Of a stretch of DNA of 64,000 bases, positions 23,922 to 32,767 are shown in pieces. The translations under genes and the position numbers were made by a program. The DNA is taken from assembly GCA_022823775.1 (NCBI GenBank), contig JAJEHI010000072.1, positions 1 to 64,000 of the forward strand. Reading direction: 5' to 3'. Source of the stretch: Defluviicoccus sp. GTDB taxonomy: Bacteria > Pseudomonadota > Alphaproteobacteria > MPNO01. The notes under the pieces are model-generated. The model was not told the origin of the DNA. It saw only the letters and a list, made by a program, of their open reading frames with translations, and searched no databases. Numbering within the stretch: position 1 is the first letter of the stretch; the number at the start of each line of letters is the position of its first letter.

Positions 23922-24677
23922 TCAGGAGGCCTCCGCCGCCTCGATCAGCAGCGCCGCCGTTTCCTCCGGCATCGTCACCATCGCATCGTGGCCGGTCGCC
24001 AATTCACGGAAACGCCAGGTGGGGTCGTTCCGGATCCGCTCCGCGAGGACCTTGAAAGGTGTCGGCCCCTCTGAGCCCGTGCAAAGGATATAGGTGCGGG
24101 GCAGGCCGTCGGAGCCGCCGTTCTCCAGGCGGATCGGCTCGATCTGGGTGCGCACCGGGTGCGGCGTGATGCGGCGTTCCACCCAGCGATAGGGCTCCGG
24201 CGGGTCCCTGGGGATGTCGAACATGTTGGTGTAGTGCGTCCTCGAACCGCCGCGCTCTCCGGTGAGGTCGAGGCGGCGCTTGATCTCCGCGCCGATGTCC
24301 GCGTCGGTCGCATCGGGATTGGCGAGGGTCGCCGCCATAGAGGCCGAACTGTCTCCGTCCTTCGGCACGAAGGCGTCGAGATAGACCGCGTGGGCGATCC
24401 GGCCCTTCATCCGGTCGGCGACGCCGGTGATGACGTTGCCGCCGTAGGAGTGCCCGACCAGGACCACGTCCTCCAGCTCCTCCCAGACGATCGTGTTGAC
24501 GACGTCGGCGACATGGGTGTCCATGTCGATGTCGCGGGACAGCAGATGCGAGCGCTCGCCGAGCCCGGTCAGCGTCGGGGCGAACGCCTCGTGCCCGCCC
24601 GCGCGCAGGATCGCCCGCACGTCGCGCCAGCACCAGCCGCCGTGCCATGCGCCGTGCACCAGGACGAAGGTCGCCAT
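23922..24677 (-). CDS. Alpha/beta hydrolase
   Basis: Protein of 251 residues of the alpha/beta hydrolase fold (MenH/salicylate-esterase-like group). FVLVHGAWHGGWCW supplies the oxyanion hole, GHSYGG the nucleophile serine (about residue 87) and GHDAM the catalytic histidine near the C-terminus; the acid is probably D197-region LCTGSEG or nearby. It heads the operon with the second split TPP decarboxylase. It could hydrolyse an ester or a C-C bond in the same pathway. It is divergent from the Rieske oxygenase gene 104 bases away. Confidence 0.87.
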   Translation of the reverse strand: MATFVLVHGAWHGGWCWRDVRAILRAGGHEAFAPTLTGLGERSHLLSRDIDMDTHVADVVNTIVWEELEDVVLVGHSYGGNVITGVADRMKGRIAHAVYLDAFVPKDGDSSASMAATLANPDATDADIGAEIKRRLDLTGERGGSRTHYTNMFDIPRDPPEPYRWVERRITPHPVRTQIEPIRLENGGSDGLPRTYILCTGSEGPTPFKVLAERIRNDPTWRFRELATGHDAMVTMPEETAALLIEAAEAS

Positions 24678-24714
24678 CGTTTTCCTCCCGCGTCGATTTC
24701 GTTCGACCCCATCA

Positions 24715-24744
24715 TTGGACCGGAGAGGGGCTTTTGGCTAGCCT
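24715..24744 (+). promoter_or_regulatory. Candidate promoter before the Rieske operon
   Basis: TTGGAC and CTAGCC are 17 bases apart in the gap between divergent hydrolase and Rieske genes. The -10 match is weak. Confidence 0.25.
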
Positions 24745-24781
24745 TTCCCGGCAGAGACCCGCGCTTCCGGGAAAGAGGACG

Positions 24782-25921
24782 ATGTTCGAGACCGAGACGA
24801 TCGACCGTTCCGCCTTCGACAGTGTGTTCCGGGAGGTCGAGGAGGCGGAGAGCCTGCCCGCCTGGTGCTATACGTCGGAAGAATACTACCGGCTGGAAGT
24901 CCGCAACCTGTTCTCGCGGACCTGGAACTTCTTCGGCCATGTCGACCAGGTGGCGGAGCCGGGCGATTTCATCGCCGTCGACTATGTCGGCGTGCCGATC
25001 CTGATCGTCCGAGGTGCGGACGGGGAGATCCGGGCGTTCGCCAACAACTGCCGGCATCGCGGAACCCCGGTGGCGGATGGCGAGGGCAACTGCCGCGCCT
25101 TCACCTGCCCCTATCACGGCTGGGTGTACGACCTCGACGGCAAACTGCACAGCGCGCCGGGGATGGAGCGGGCGAAGAAATTCGATGCCGCCGGGTACGG
25201 GCTGCGCGAGCTCCGGCTGGAGACCAGCGGCTGCTTTATCTTCGTCAATTTCGACGCCGGCGCCCCGCCGCTTTCCGACTATCTCGGAAACTTCCCCGAG
25301 CTCATGGGGTCCTACGGGCTCGACGAGCTCGCTTTGGTGCGCAAGCGCGTCCACGAGGTGGACTGCAACTGGAAGGTGCACATCGAGAACGCGATGGAGG
25401 AATACCACCTGCCGATGGTCCACGGGGCGACGCTCAACCCGAAGGAGATGGAGCACTCGGCGGCGCCCACCGAAGGGGCCTGGCTCGATATCCGCGAGCA
25501 CCACGACGAGCACACGCGCTCGCTCCTGATCGAGGATCTGGAGCACGAGCTGCCGCATATCGAGGGTCTGGAGGGGAGGGCGGCGATGGGCACCAACTAT
25601 GTCTGCCTCAACCCGTCCACGATGCTCGGCATGACGCTGGATTCGGTGTGGTACCTGGAACTCCAGCCGCGGGGTCCCAACCGCACGCGCGTGATCCACG
25701 GCGCCTGCTTCCCCAGGACGACCGTGGCAAGGCCGGATTTCGAGGCCAAGGTGCCCTACTACTACAAGCGCTGGGACACCACGCTCGCCGAGGACAACGC
25801 GGTCGCCGCCCTGCAGCAGCGCGGGCTGAAGTCGCCGCTCGCGCCGCGCGGCCGGTTCTCCCATCTCGAACCGTTGGTCCCGCGGCTTGCCCAGTGGTGG
25901 GTCGAGCGGACGCTGGATTAG
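24782..25921 (+). CDS. Rieske ring-hydroxylating oxygenase, alpha subunit
   Basis: Protein of 379 residues. The Rieske 2Fe-2S site is C90-x-H92 (NNCRHRG) and C109-xx-H112 (CPYHGW). The mononuclear iron site is in the NWKVHIENAMEEYHLPMVHG helix (H209 and H214) with an acidic third ligand later. The ATG is preceded by AAGAGGA. Alpha subunits of this kind hydroxylate aromatic rings or remove methyl groups from amines using an external reductase, which is not encoded next to it. It opens an operon of five closely packed genes. Confidence 0.92.
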   Translation: MFETETIDRSAFDSVFREVEEAESLPAWCYTSEEYYRLEVRNLFSRTWNFFGHVDQVAEPGDFIAVDYVGVPILIVRGADGEIRAFANNCRHRGTPVADGEGNCRAFTCPYHGWVYDLDGKLHSAPGMERAKKFDAAGYGLRELRLETSGCFIFVNFDAGAPPLSDYLGNFPELMGSYGLDELALVRKRVHEVDCNWKVHIENAMEEYHLPMVHGATLNPKEMEHSAAPTEGAWLDIREHHDEHTRSLLIEDLEHELPHIEGLEGRAAMGTNYVCLNPSTMLGMTLDSVWYLELQPRGPNRTRVIHGACFPRTTVARPDFEAKVPYYYKRWDTTLAEDNAVAALQQRGLKSPLAPRGRFSHLEPLVPRLAQWWVERTLD

Positions 25922-25936
25922 TCGCGAGGACCGAAA

Positions 25937-26926
25937 TTGCCCAACCGGGTTCGTCTCCATATCGAGAACGACTCGAGCCTCGGCGCCGTATTCGAGGTGA
26001 CCGGGGAACGCCTGTCCGCGGCCTTCTCCCGCTTTCCCGACCTCGCCGAGAGGGTCGATTGCAGCATCGGCTACGACTGCGCCGATTTCGACCGCCAGAT
26101 CGCCGATGCCGACGCGCTGGTGTGCTGGGACATCGACCACCGCGAGATCGCCAGGCGGGCGCCCAGGCTGCGCTGGATCCACGCCACGGGCGCGGGGGTG
26201 GAGCACTTCACGCCGTTCGACTGGCTGCCGGACGACGTGACCTTCACCAACAACCGCGGCGTCCACGGCGCGCGCGCCCACGAATACGCGATCATGTCGG
26301 TGCTGATGCTTAACAACCGGGTGCCGGAGATGGTCACCCATCAGCGCGCCGGGCGCTGGGAGCAGACCTTCAACACCGGCATCGCCGGCAAGACGCTGCT
26401 GGTCGTCGGCGTGGGCAGCGTCGGCGGCGGCGTGGCCGAATGGGCCAGGCGTTTCGGCATGCGAACGATCGGCGTGCGGCGGACGGCGAAACCGCACCCG
26501 GCGGTCGACGAGATGCGGGGGCCCGAGGCGCTGCTGCAGCTGATCCCGCGCGCCGACTACATCATCGCCACCGCGCCCGCGACCGCGCATACCCGCCACC
26601 TGATCGGCAAGGCGGAGATCGAGGCGATCAGGCCCGGCGGCGGCATCGTCAATTACGGCCGTGCCCGGGTGGTCGATTACGAGGCGCTGCGTGCGCGGCT
26701 GGAACGGCGCGAGATCAGCGCCATCCTCGACGTGTTCGACCCGGAACCGCTGCCCGACGATTCGCCGCTCTGGCGGACCCCCAACCTGATCATCACGCCG
26801 CATTGTTCGTCCGACGACACCGAGCTCTACATCCCGCGGACGCTCGACCTGTTCTTCGAGAACATGCGCCGGTTCCTCGCCGGCGAGCCGCTGGAAAACC
26901 GGGTCGATCCCGTGCTCGAATACTGA
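25937..26926 (+). CDS. D-2-hydroxyacid dehydrogenase family protein
   Basis: Protein of 329 residues from a TTG start with a GAGGA site seven bases upstream. The NAD-binding motif is VGVGSVGGGVAEWARRF, and the C-terminal FDPEPLPDDSPLW-to-ITPHCS segment carries the catalytic Glu/His pair; the usual substrate-binding Arg lies in NYGRARVVD. The substrate pocket of the catalytic domain differs from GhrA-type enzymes and no specific acid can be named. It lies 15 bases after the Rieske gene and is probably co-transcribed. Confidence 0.87.
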   Translation: MPNRVRLHIENDSSLGAVFEVTGERLSAAFSRFPDLAERVDCSIGYDCADFDRQIADADALVCWDIDHREIARRAPRLRWIHATGAGVEHFTPFDWLPDDVTFTNNRGVHGARAHEYAIMSVLMLNNRVPEMVTHQRAGRWEQTFNTGIAGKTLLVVGVGSVGGGVAEWARRFGMRTIGVRRTAKPHPAVDEMRGPEALLQLIPRADYIIATAPATAHTRHLIGKAEIEAIRPGGGIVNYGRARVVDYEALRARLERREISAILDVFDPEPLPDDSPLWRTPNLIITPHCSSDDTELYIPRTLDLFFENMRRFLAGEPLENRVDPVLEY

Positions 26927-26959
26927 GCGCACCCGGCACTGAAAGGAGACGTCAGCCAG

Positions 26960-28018
26960 ATGACGACCACGATGATCATGGGGGCGTCCTACGGCTCCCT
27001 GCTCGCGATCAAGCTTCTGCTCGCCGGACACGACGCGAAGCTGGTGTGCCTGCCCGACGAGGCGGCGCTGATCAACGACGAAGGCCAGCTCGTCCGCATG
27101 CCCGCGAAGGGGCGGGACGGGCCGGTCGAGGTTCATTCGAGCAGGCTTCCGGGGAAGCTCTCCGCCGCGACGCCCGCCGACGTGGACCCGGCCGATTACG
27201 ACCTGATCGTGCTGGCCATGCAGGAGCCGCAATACCGCGCGCCGGGCGTCCGCGAGCTTCTAGACCGGGTGGCCGCGTCCGGGAAGCCGGTGATGTCGAT
27301 CATGAACATGCCGCCGCTCGCCTATGTCAGGCGGATCCCCGGGATCGACACCGATACGCTCGACGGCTGCTACACCGACGCCTCGGTGTGGGACGGGTTC
27401 GAGCCGCCGCGCATCACGCTGTGCAGCCCCGACCCTCAAGCCTTCCGCCCGCCGGACGAAAAGACCAATGTGCTGCAGGTCAGCCTGCCCACCAACTTCA
27501 AGGCGGCGCGGTTCGATTCCGAGGAATCGACCGCCCTGCTCAGGGGATTGCAGGCCGATATCGAGGCCGCGACCTTCGATGACGGAATGGGCGAGATCGC
27601 GCTGCCGGTGAAGCTCAAGGTGCACGACTCCATCTTCGTGCCGCTCGCCAAGTGGGCGATGCTGCTGACCGGCAACTATCGCTGCGTCGGGGAGGACGGG
27701 ATGCGCCCGATCCGCGAGGCCGTGCACGGCGATCTCGCGGTTTCGAAGGGCGTCTACGACTGGGTCTGCGAGGTCTGTCGGGCCCTCGGCGCGGCGGCCG
27801 GCGATCTGGTCCCGTTCGAGAAATACGCCGCCGCCGCGGACGGGCTGATCCGGCCCTCCTCGGCCGCGCGCGCCCTCGACGCGGGCGCGGCGAATATCGA
27901 GCGCGCCGACCGGCTGGTGCAGGCGCTCGCCGCCCAGAAGGGTATGCGGAACGACACCGTCGACAAGACCGTCGCGACGGTCGACGCCTGGCTCGAGGCC
28001 AACCGGCGCAAGGCGTAA
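26960..28018 (+). CDS. Ketopantoate reductase-like (ApbA/PanE) dehydrogenase
   Basis: Protein of 352 residues, longer than typical PanE (about 300). It starts with a Rossmann-type strand and MGASYGSLLA in place of the usual GxGxxG, so cofactor binding may be altered. The C-terminal ApbA_C domain is suggested by LKVHDSIFVPLAKWAMLLTG and PIREAVH. Considering its neighbours it more probably reduces an intermediate of the local catabolic operon than ketopantoate. It ends in a one-base overlap (TAATG) with the ligase gene. Confidence 0.72.
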   Translation: MTTTMIMGASYGSLLAIKLLLAGHDAKLVCLPDEAALINDEGQLVRMPAKGRDGPVEVHSSRLPGKLSAATPADVDPADYDLIVLAMQEPQYRAPGVRELLDRVAASGKPVMSIMNMPPLAYVRRIPGIDTDTLDGCYTDASVWDGFEPPRITLCSPDPQAFRPPDEKTNVLQVSLPTNFKAARFDSEESTALLRGLQADIEAATFDDGMGEIALPVKLKVHDSIFVPLAKWAMLLTGNYRCVGEDGMRPIREAVHGDLAVSKGVYDWVCEVCRALGAAAGDLVPFEKYAAAADGLIRPSSAARALDAGAANIERADRLVQALAAQKGMRNDTVDKTVATVDAWLEANRRKA

Positions 28019-29415
28019 TGGACAAAACCCGCCAGGTCTGGCTGGAGACGCTCGAGCGCCACCGCCGCGACACGGATGCCCCGGCAAGCGACAAATACTG
28101 GTCGGAGGCGCTGGAGACCTGCTCGCGCGACGAGCTGATCGCCATCCAGAACGACAAGCTCCAGGCGCTGACCCCGTTCCTCTACGAGAACAGCGCCTTC
28201 TACCGCCGGCGCTTCGACCGGCTGGGGCTCGCGCCGACCGATATCCGGACGGTCGACGACCTCGAGAAATGGCCGGTCGTCGAGAAGTCCGAGATGATGG
28301 AGGACGCGACCGAAAACCCGCCCTACGGGACCTATTCCACGATCGGCGAGGCGGAGTGGGCGGATCGCGGTTGGATGCTGTTTTCGTCGTCGGGGAGCAC
28401 CGGCGTACCGCGCGTCTTCCGCTACACCCATATCGACCGCGGCTACTGGGAGTGGGCCAACGCGCGCGCTCTCTACTCGATGGGGATAAGGCGCGGCGAC
28501 AGCGTCTTTCCCATGGTCGGGTTCGGCCCCCATGTCTGGATCTGGGGGGCGATGTACGCCTTCGCGCGGATGGGGGTCGCGGTCATCCCGGGCGGCGGGA
28601 TGGACGCCGAGGCGCGGGCGCGCGTGATCGACCGCTTCAAGCCGACGGCGATCGCCGGCACGCCCTCCTACGCGCTCTATCTCGGTCGCACGATGGAGCG
28701 GCTCGGCCTCGACCCGCGCGGGTCTTCGGTCCGGACCTTGTTCACCGGCGGCGAGCCGGCGATGGGGATCGACCGCACCCGCGAGCGGCTGGAGGAGCTC
28801 TGGGGATGCCGTGTGGTCGAGTTCTACGGCTGCACCGAGGTGTCGCCCCATGTCGGCGGCTATTCCTGCGAGGCCTCGGTCCGGCCCGGCGAGACCACCT
28901 TCACCCACCTGATGGAGGACGTGCAGATCTGGGAACTGGTCGACCCAGACGGCCACGAGCGCGTCCCGGAAGGCGAGCGCGGGCTCACCGTCTGCACCTC
29001 GCTCAACTCGGAGAGTTCGCCGCAACTGCGCTTCCTGGTGGGCGACTACACGGTCTTCGACACCGATACCTGCGCCTGCGGGCGCACCCACGTCCGCGCG
29101 ATGGGATCCTTCACCGGCCGCGCCGACGACCTGATCAATTTGCGCGGGGTCAAGTTCTTCCCCAGCCAGGTCGAGCAGGCGGTGCGCTCCATCGACGGCA
29201 TCGGCGACGAGTTCGAGATCGTACTTACCACCAACGAAGACGGGCTGGACGTGATGGACCTCCGCGTCGAGCACGCTTCCGGGGATGTCGCCGAACGGGT
29301 CGGCGCGGCGGTGCGCAGCCGCTGCGAGGTCCGGGTGGCGGTCGAGGTGCTGCTGCCCGACACCCTGCCCAAGACCGAGTTCAAGGCAAAACGCGTGCGC
29401 GACGAGCGGGGATGA
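28018..29415 (+). CDS. Acyl-CoA ligase, phenylacetate-CoA ligase (PaaK)-like
   Basis: Protein of 465 residues of the ANL adenylating superfamily. The phosphate-binding loop is LFSSSGSTGVPR (122-132), followed by FTGGEPAM, EFYGCTEV and a C-terminal domain with GRADDLINLRGVKFFPSQVE, as in PaaK. A CDTCAC-like DTDTCACG segment precedes it. It would activate an aromatic or other carboxylic acid with ATP and CoA. The start overlaps the upstream stop by one base, and the next gene starts within its stop (ATGA). Confidence 0.88.
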   Translation: MDKTRQVWLETLERHRRDTDAPASDKYWSEALETCSRDELIAIQNDKLQALTPFLYENSAFYRRRFDRLGLAPTDIRTVDDLEKWPVVEKSEMMEDATENPPYGTYSTIGEAEWADRGWMLFSSSGSTGVPRVFRYTHIDRGYWEWANARALYSMGIRRGDSVFPMVGFGPHVWIWGAMYAFARMGVAVIPGGGMDAEARARVIDRFKPTAIAGTPSYALYLGRTMERLGLDPRGSSVRTLFTGGEPAMGIDRTRERLEELWGCRVVEFYGCTEVSPHVGGYSCEASVRPGETTFTHLMEDVQIWELVDPDGHERVPEGERGLTVCTSLNSESSPQLRFLVGDYTVFDTDTCACGRTHVRAMGSFTGRADDLINLRGVKFFPSQVEQAVRSIDGIGDEFEIVLTTNEDGLDVMDLRVEHASGDVAERVGAAVRSRCEVRVAVEVLLPDTLPKTEFKAKRVRDERG

Positions 29416-29831
29416 AACAGGCTCCCGCCCAACCCGAGGACAGGACCGTGAAGAACAACGACTTCCCGCCGGGCGATCATACCAGGATCACCGGCTACCA
29501 CGCCCATATCTACTACGACGAGGAAACCCGGGAGACGGCGGCCCGGCTGCGCGGCCGGATCTGGGACAGATGGGGCTTCGACATCGTCATGGGCCGGTTC
29601 CGCGACCGCCCGGTCGGCCCGCACCCGGAACCGATGTTCCAGGTCGCCTTCGACAAGGAGCTGTTCGCCGAGTTCGTGCCCTGGCTGATGTACAACCGGG
29701 ACGGGCTGGTCGTGCTGGTCCATCCGGAAGCCGACGACGCCCATGACGACCACGTCTACTACCCGCTCTGGCTCGGCGGGTTTTACGAGGTCAGGCGCGA
29801 CTTCCTGCGCTCCGGGCAGCGCTCGGCGTAA
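29412..29831 (+). CDS. DOPA 4,5-dioxygenase-like protein
   Basis: Protein of 139 residues matching the small DOPA 4,5-dioxygenase family: TGYHAHIYYD (27-36), VGPHP (68-72) and LVHPEADDAHDDH (102-114) hold the conserved histidines, followed by YPLWLGG. Fungal members cleave catechols extradiolly; bacterial ones are mostly untested. A second possible start is the GTG at 29451. The gene overlaps the ligase by four bases and its 3' end overlaps the convergent MFS gene by 41 bases. Confidence 0.85.
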   Translation: MKQAPAQPEDRTVKNNDFPPGDHTRITGYHAHIYYDEETRETAARLRGRIWDRWGFDIVMGRFRDRPVGPHPEPMFQVAFDKELFAEFVPWLMYNRDGLVVLVHPEADDAHDDHVYYPLWLGGFYEVRRDFLRSGQRSA

Positions 29832-30942
29832 TCCGCGCCAGCGCCAGCGCGCCCAGCAGACCGCCCGCCGACATCGCCGCCATGGCGTAGAACGCGCCGG
29901 CCCCCACATCGTCGTAGAGCGCGCCGGCGAGGATTATGGCGCCGCCCATCAAGAGACCCATCGCCATCCCGGAATAGAGCGCCTGCGCGCTCGCCGAATG
30001 CTCCGGCGGAACCGAGCGGACGATATACAGCATGGCCCCCAGATGCGCCGCGCCGAAGGTGAGCGCGTGCAGCGCCTGGAGGAGGACGAGCAGCCCGAGT
30101 CCCGGCTCGATCGCGAATCCGAGCCAGCGGACGATCCCCGCGACGGCGGCGATGGCGAGCAGCCGGGCCGGACCCAGCCGGGCGGCGAGCCCGCCGCCCA
30201 GCGCGAACAGGACGATCTCGGCGAGCACGCCTTCGGCCCACAGGAGGCCGATGACGTCATCGTCGATTCCGGCGGCGCGCCAGGCCAGCGTCGCGAAGCC
30301 GTAAGCCGCCGCATGGCTCGCCTGGATCAGCGAGGCCGTCGCAAGGAACACCGCCATCGACGGCTTGGACAGGAGCGCGGCGGCCGGCACGCGCCGGCGC
30401 GACGGTGGCGAGCCGGTCTCCGGCATCGCGAGCGACGCCAGCACGGTCAGCGCGAGAGTGCCGAGTACCAGCCACAGGATCACGTCGGCGCCGGCGCCTC
30501 CGACGAACCGGCCGCCGGCGGTTGCGCCCACGATGAAGGCGATCGAGCCCCACAGGCGGACGCGGCCGTAATCGAAACGGCGTTCCCGGGAGGCGAGAAG
30601 GGTCGTGTTCTCGCCCATCGGGATGATCGGTGTGAAAGCGATGGCGGCGAGGATGCTGACGGCGAGGAGCGCCGCAAATCCTTCCGCGACCAGAAACAGC
30701 AGGTGTACCGCGAAGGACAGGGATGCGAGCAGGATCAGCACCCCGCGCCGGCGCCCGCGGCGGTCAGCGAAATGGGCGGCGATCGCGGGTGCCGCGATCC
30801 TGATCCAACTGCCCGCGGTGAAGAGGAGCCCGATCTCGGTCGCGCTCATCCCCTTCGCGGTCAGCCAGACCGGCCAGAACGGCAGCGACACGCCGACGAA
30901 CAGAAAGACCGCCGCGTAGAACAGAGCAAGGCGTACCGCCAT
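29791..30942 (-). CDS. MFS transporter, 3-phenylpropionate (HcaT)-like
   Basis: Protein of 383 residues with about twelve membrane helices; I start it at MAVRLALFYAAVF, since the upstream in-frame extension reads into the promoter region of the next operon. LPFWPVWLTAKGMSATEIGLL, DRRGRRRG and RLWGSIAFIVGA are typical of the HcaT/LacY-related 3-phenylpropionate permease branch. It probably imports an aromatic acid or related substrate for the neighbouring oxygenase genes, which is an inference. Its end overlaps the dioxygenase gene end-to-end by 41 bases. Confidence 0.85.
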   Translation of the reverse strand: MAVRLALFYAAVFLFVGVSLPFWPVWLTAKGMSATEIGLLFTAGSWIRIAAPAIAAHFADRRGRRRGVLILLASLSFAVHLLFLVAEGFAALLAVSILAAIAFTPIIPMGENTTLLASRERRFDYGRVRLWGSIAFIVGATAGGRFVGGAGADVILWLVLGTLALTVLASLAMPETGSPPSRRRVPAAALLSKPSMAVFLATASLIQASHAAAYGFATLAWRAAGIDDDVIGLLWAEGVLAEIVLFALGGGLAARLGPARLLAIAAVAGIVRWLGFAIEPGLGLLVLLQALHALTFGAAHLGAMLYIVRSVPPEHSASAQALYSGMAMGLLMGGAIILAGALYDDVGAGAFYAMAAMSAGGLLGALALARITPSAARSAGSRA

Positions 30943-31027
30943 CGCCGATCCCGTGGTCCCGAATTCACTCACCCGTATCGAACACCTATAGTGAACCGAC
31001 CCGCAGCCGCCGCGAAGGGAGACCCCC

Positions 31028-32767
31028 ATGCCGCAGCAACGAATCCAGGTCGACAGCCTGGCGGAAGCCTATCTCGCGCTCCTCAAGGACCGGGGCGTCG
31101 ACTACCTGTTCGGCAATGCGGGGACCGATTTCGCCTCGGTTATCGAGGCGCTGTCCAAATCAGCCACCGAGGGCACGAAAGCGCCGACTCCGATGACGGT
31201 ACCGCACGAGAACCTTGCGGTCTCGATGGCGCACGGCTACTTCCTCGCCACCGGCAAGCCGCAGGCCGTGATGGTCCATGTCAATGTCGGCACCGCCAAC
31301 GCGATCTGCGGCATCACCAACGCGTCGCGCGAGAACGTGCCGATCATCTTCACTTCCGGCCGGACGCCGCTGACCGAGACCGGCGCGCCGGGGGCGCGCT
31401 CGATCTACATCCATTGGGGGCAGGAGATGTTCGACCAGGCGGGCATGGTCCGCGAGATGGTCAAGTGGGACTACGAGCTGCGCAATGCCCGCCAGCTGGA
31501 GACCATCGTCGACCGCGCCGTCAACGTGGCGATGAACGAGCCGAGGGGCCCCGTCTATCTCACCCTGCCGCGCGAGGTACTGGCCGAGACGCCCGGGGAT
31601 TTCGCCTATGAAAGCCCGTCGCGTCGGCTTACCGCTTCCAGTCCAGCGCCCGATCCGAACGCGATCGACCGGGCCGCCGAATGGATCCGCGCGGCCGAGA
31701 ACCCGGTGCTCATCACCGCGAGCGCGGGCCAGAACCCGGCTTCGGCGAGGGCGCTGACCGACCTCGCCGAGCGCTTCGCGCTGCCGGTGGTCACCTACCG
31801 TCCGCGCTACGTCTCGCTGCCCACCGACCACGAGATGCACATGGGGTTCGAGCCCGGCGGCCTGATCGGCGAAGCCGACCTGATCCTGGTGGTCGATTGC
31901 GACGTGCCCTGGATACCAAGCCTTCACAGCCCGAACCCCGACGCCAGAGTGATCCACATGGGCGTCGATCCGCTGTTCAGCACCTATCCCGTGCGCGGCT
32001 ATCCCTGCGATCTCGCGATCACCGCGGAATCGAGCCTCGGACTTGCGGCGCTGTCGGAGGCGCTGGAAAGCGGGGCCAATGGGAGTGTCGACGGGCGCCG
32101 GGCGCGCGCCGCCGAACGCAAGGCGGTCGCGGCGGATGCTCGCGCGGCGCGGATCGAGGCGGCGAGGACACGCGGCGCCACCGACGCCGCCTGGATCGCC
32201 CACTGCATCGACGAGATCAAGGACGACGGCGACGTGATGGTGAGCGAATCCCAGCTTACACTCGGAAATATCGACTTCCGCGAGCCGGGCACCTTCTTCG
32301 CCACCAGCCCGGCCGGCGGGCTCGGCTGGGGCATGGGCGCTTCGCTCGGCGTGAAGCTGGGTTACGGCGACCGCCGGGTGTTCTGCGTCGTGGGCGACGG
32401 CTCCTACATGTTCGGCAATCCGACGCCCGCGCATTTCGTCTCCGCCGCCAACGATTTGCCGGTGCTGACGGTAATCCTCAACAACCGCATGTGGGGGTCG
32501 GTGCGCAAGGCAACGCTCGGCCTTCACCCGGACGGGGCGGCGTCCCGCACCAACCGCGCGCCGCTCACCTATCTCGAACCCGCGCCGGCCTATCACAAGG
32601 TCGTCGAGGCCTCGGGCGGCTACGGCGAGGAGGTCGAGACTCCCGACGCGCTCCCGGTCGCGCTGGAGCGGGGCCTCAAGGCGGTCGAGGTCGAGAAGCG
32701 CCAGGCGGTGCTGAATGTGCTGACGGCTTACGACGACTCGGCGGCGCTTGCCGACGCCAAACGCTGA
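31028..32767 (+). CDS. TPP-dependent enzyme, acetolactate synthase/benzoylformate decarboxylase-like
   Basis: Protein of 579 residues with the full three-domain layout of acetolactate-synthase-like enzymes. The PYR domain has the activating glutamate E61 in PHENLAVSMAHGY, the central domain is at about 200-340, and the PP domain carries GDGSYMFGNP (456-465) to NN (485-486). In acetolactate synthases and benzoylformate decarboxylases that motif is followed by residues shaping the active site; here no FAD-specific features are obvious. The reaction could be a decarboxylation or carboligation of a 2-oxo acid. It heads an operon, overlapping the next gene by one base (TGATG). Confidence 0.87.
   Translation: MPQQRIQVDSLAEAYLALLKDRGVDYLFGNAGTDFASVIEALSKSATEGTKAPTPMTVPHENLAVSMAHGYFLATGKPQAVMVHVNVGTANAICGITNASRENVPIIFTSGRTPLTETGAPGARSIYIHWGQEMFDQAGMVREMVKWDYELRNARQLETIVDRAVNVAMNEPRGPVYLTLPREVLAETPGDFAYESPSRRLTASSPAPDPNAIDRAAEWIRAAENPVLITASAGQNPASARALTDLAERFALPVVTYRPRYVSLPTDHEMHMGFEPGGLIGEADLILVVDCDVPWIPSLHSPNPDARVIHMGVDPLFSTYPVRGYPCDLAITAESSLGLAALSEALESGANGSVDGRRARAAERKAVAADARAARIEAARTRGATDAAWIAHCIDEIKDDGDVMVSESQLTLGNIDFREPGTFFATSPAGGLGWGMGASLGVKLGYGDRRVFCVVGDGSYMFGNPTPAHFVSAANDLPVLTVILNNRMWGSVRKATLGLHPDGAASRTNRAPLTYLEPAPAYHKVVEASGGYGEEVETPDALPVALERGLKAVEVEKRQAVLNVLTAYDDSAALADAKR

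Noticed and set aside
24569-27232. Minus-strand frame of nearly 900 codons opposite the Rieske and dehydrogenase genes
   Set aside because: Crosses several well-supported genes on the other strand; composition is that of an antisense shadow.
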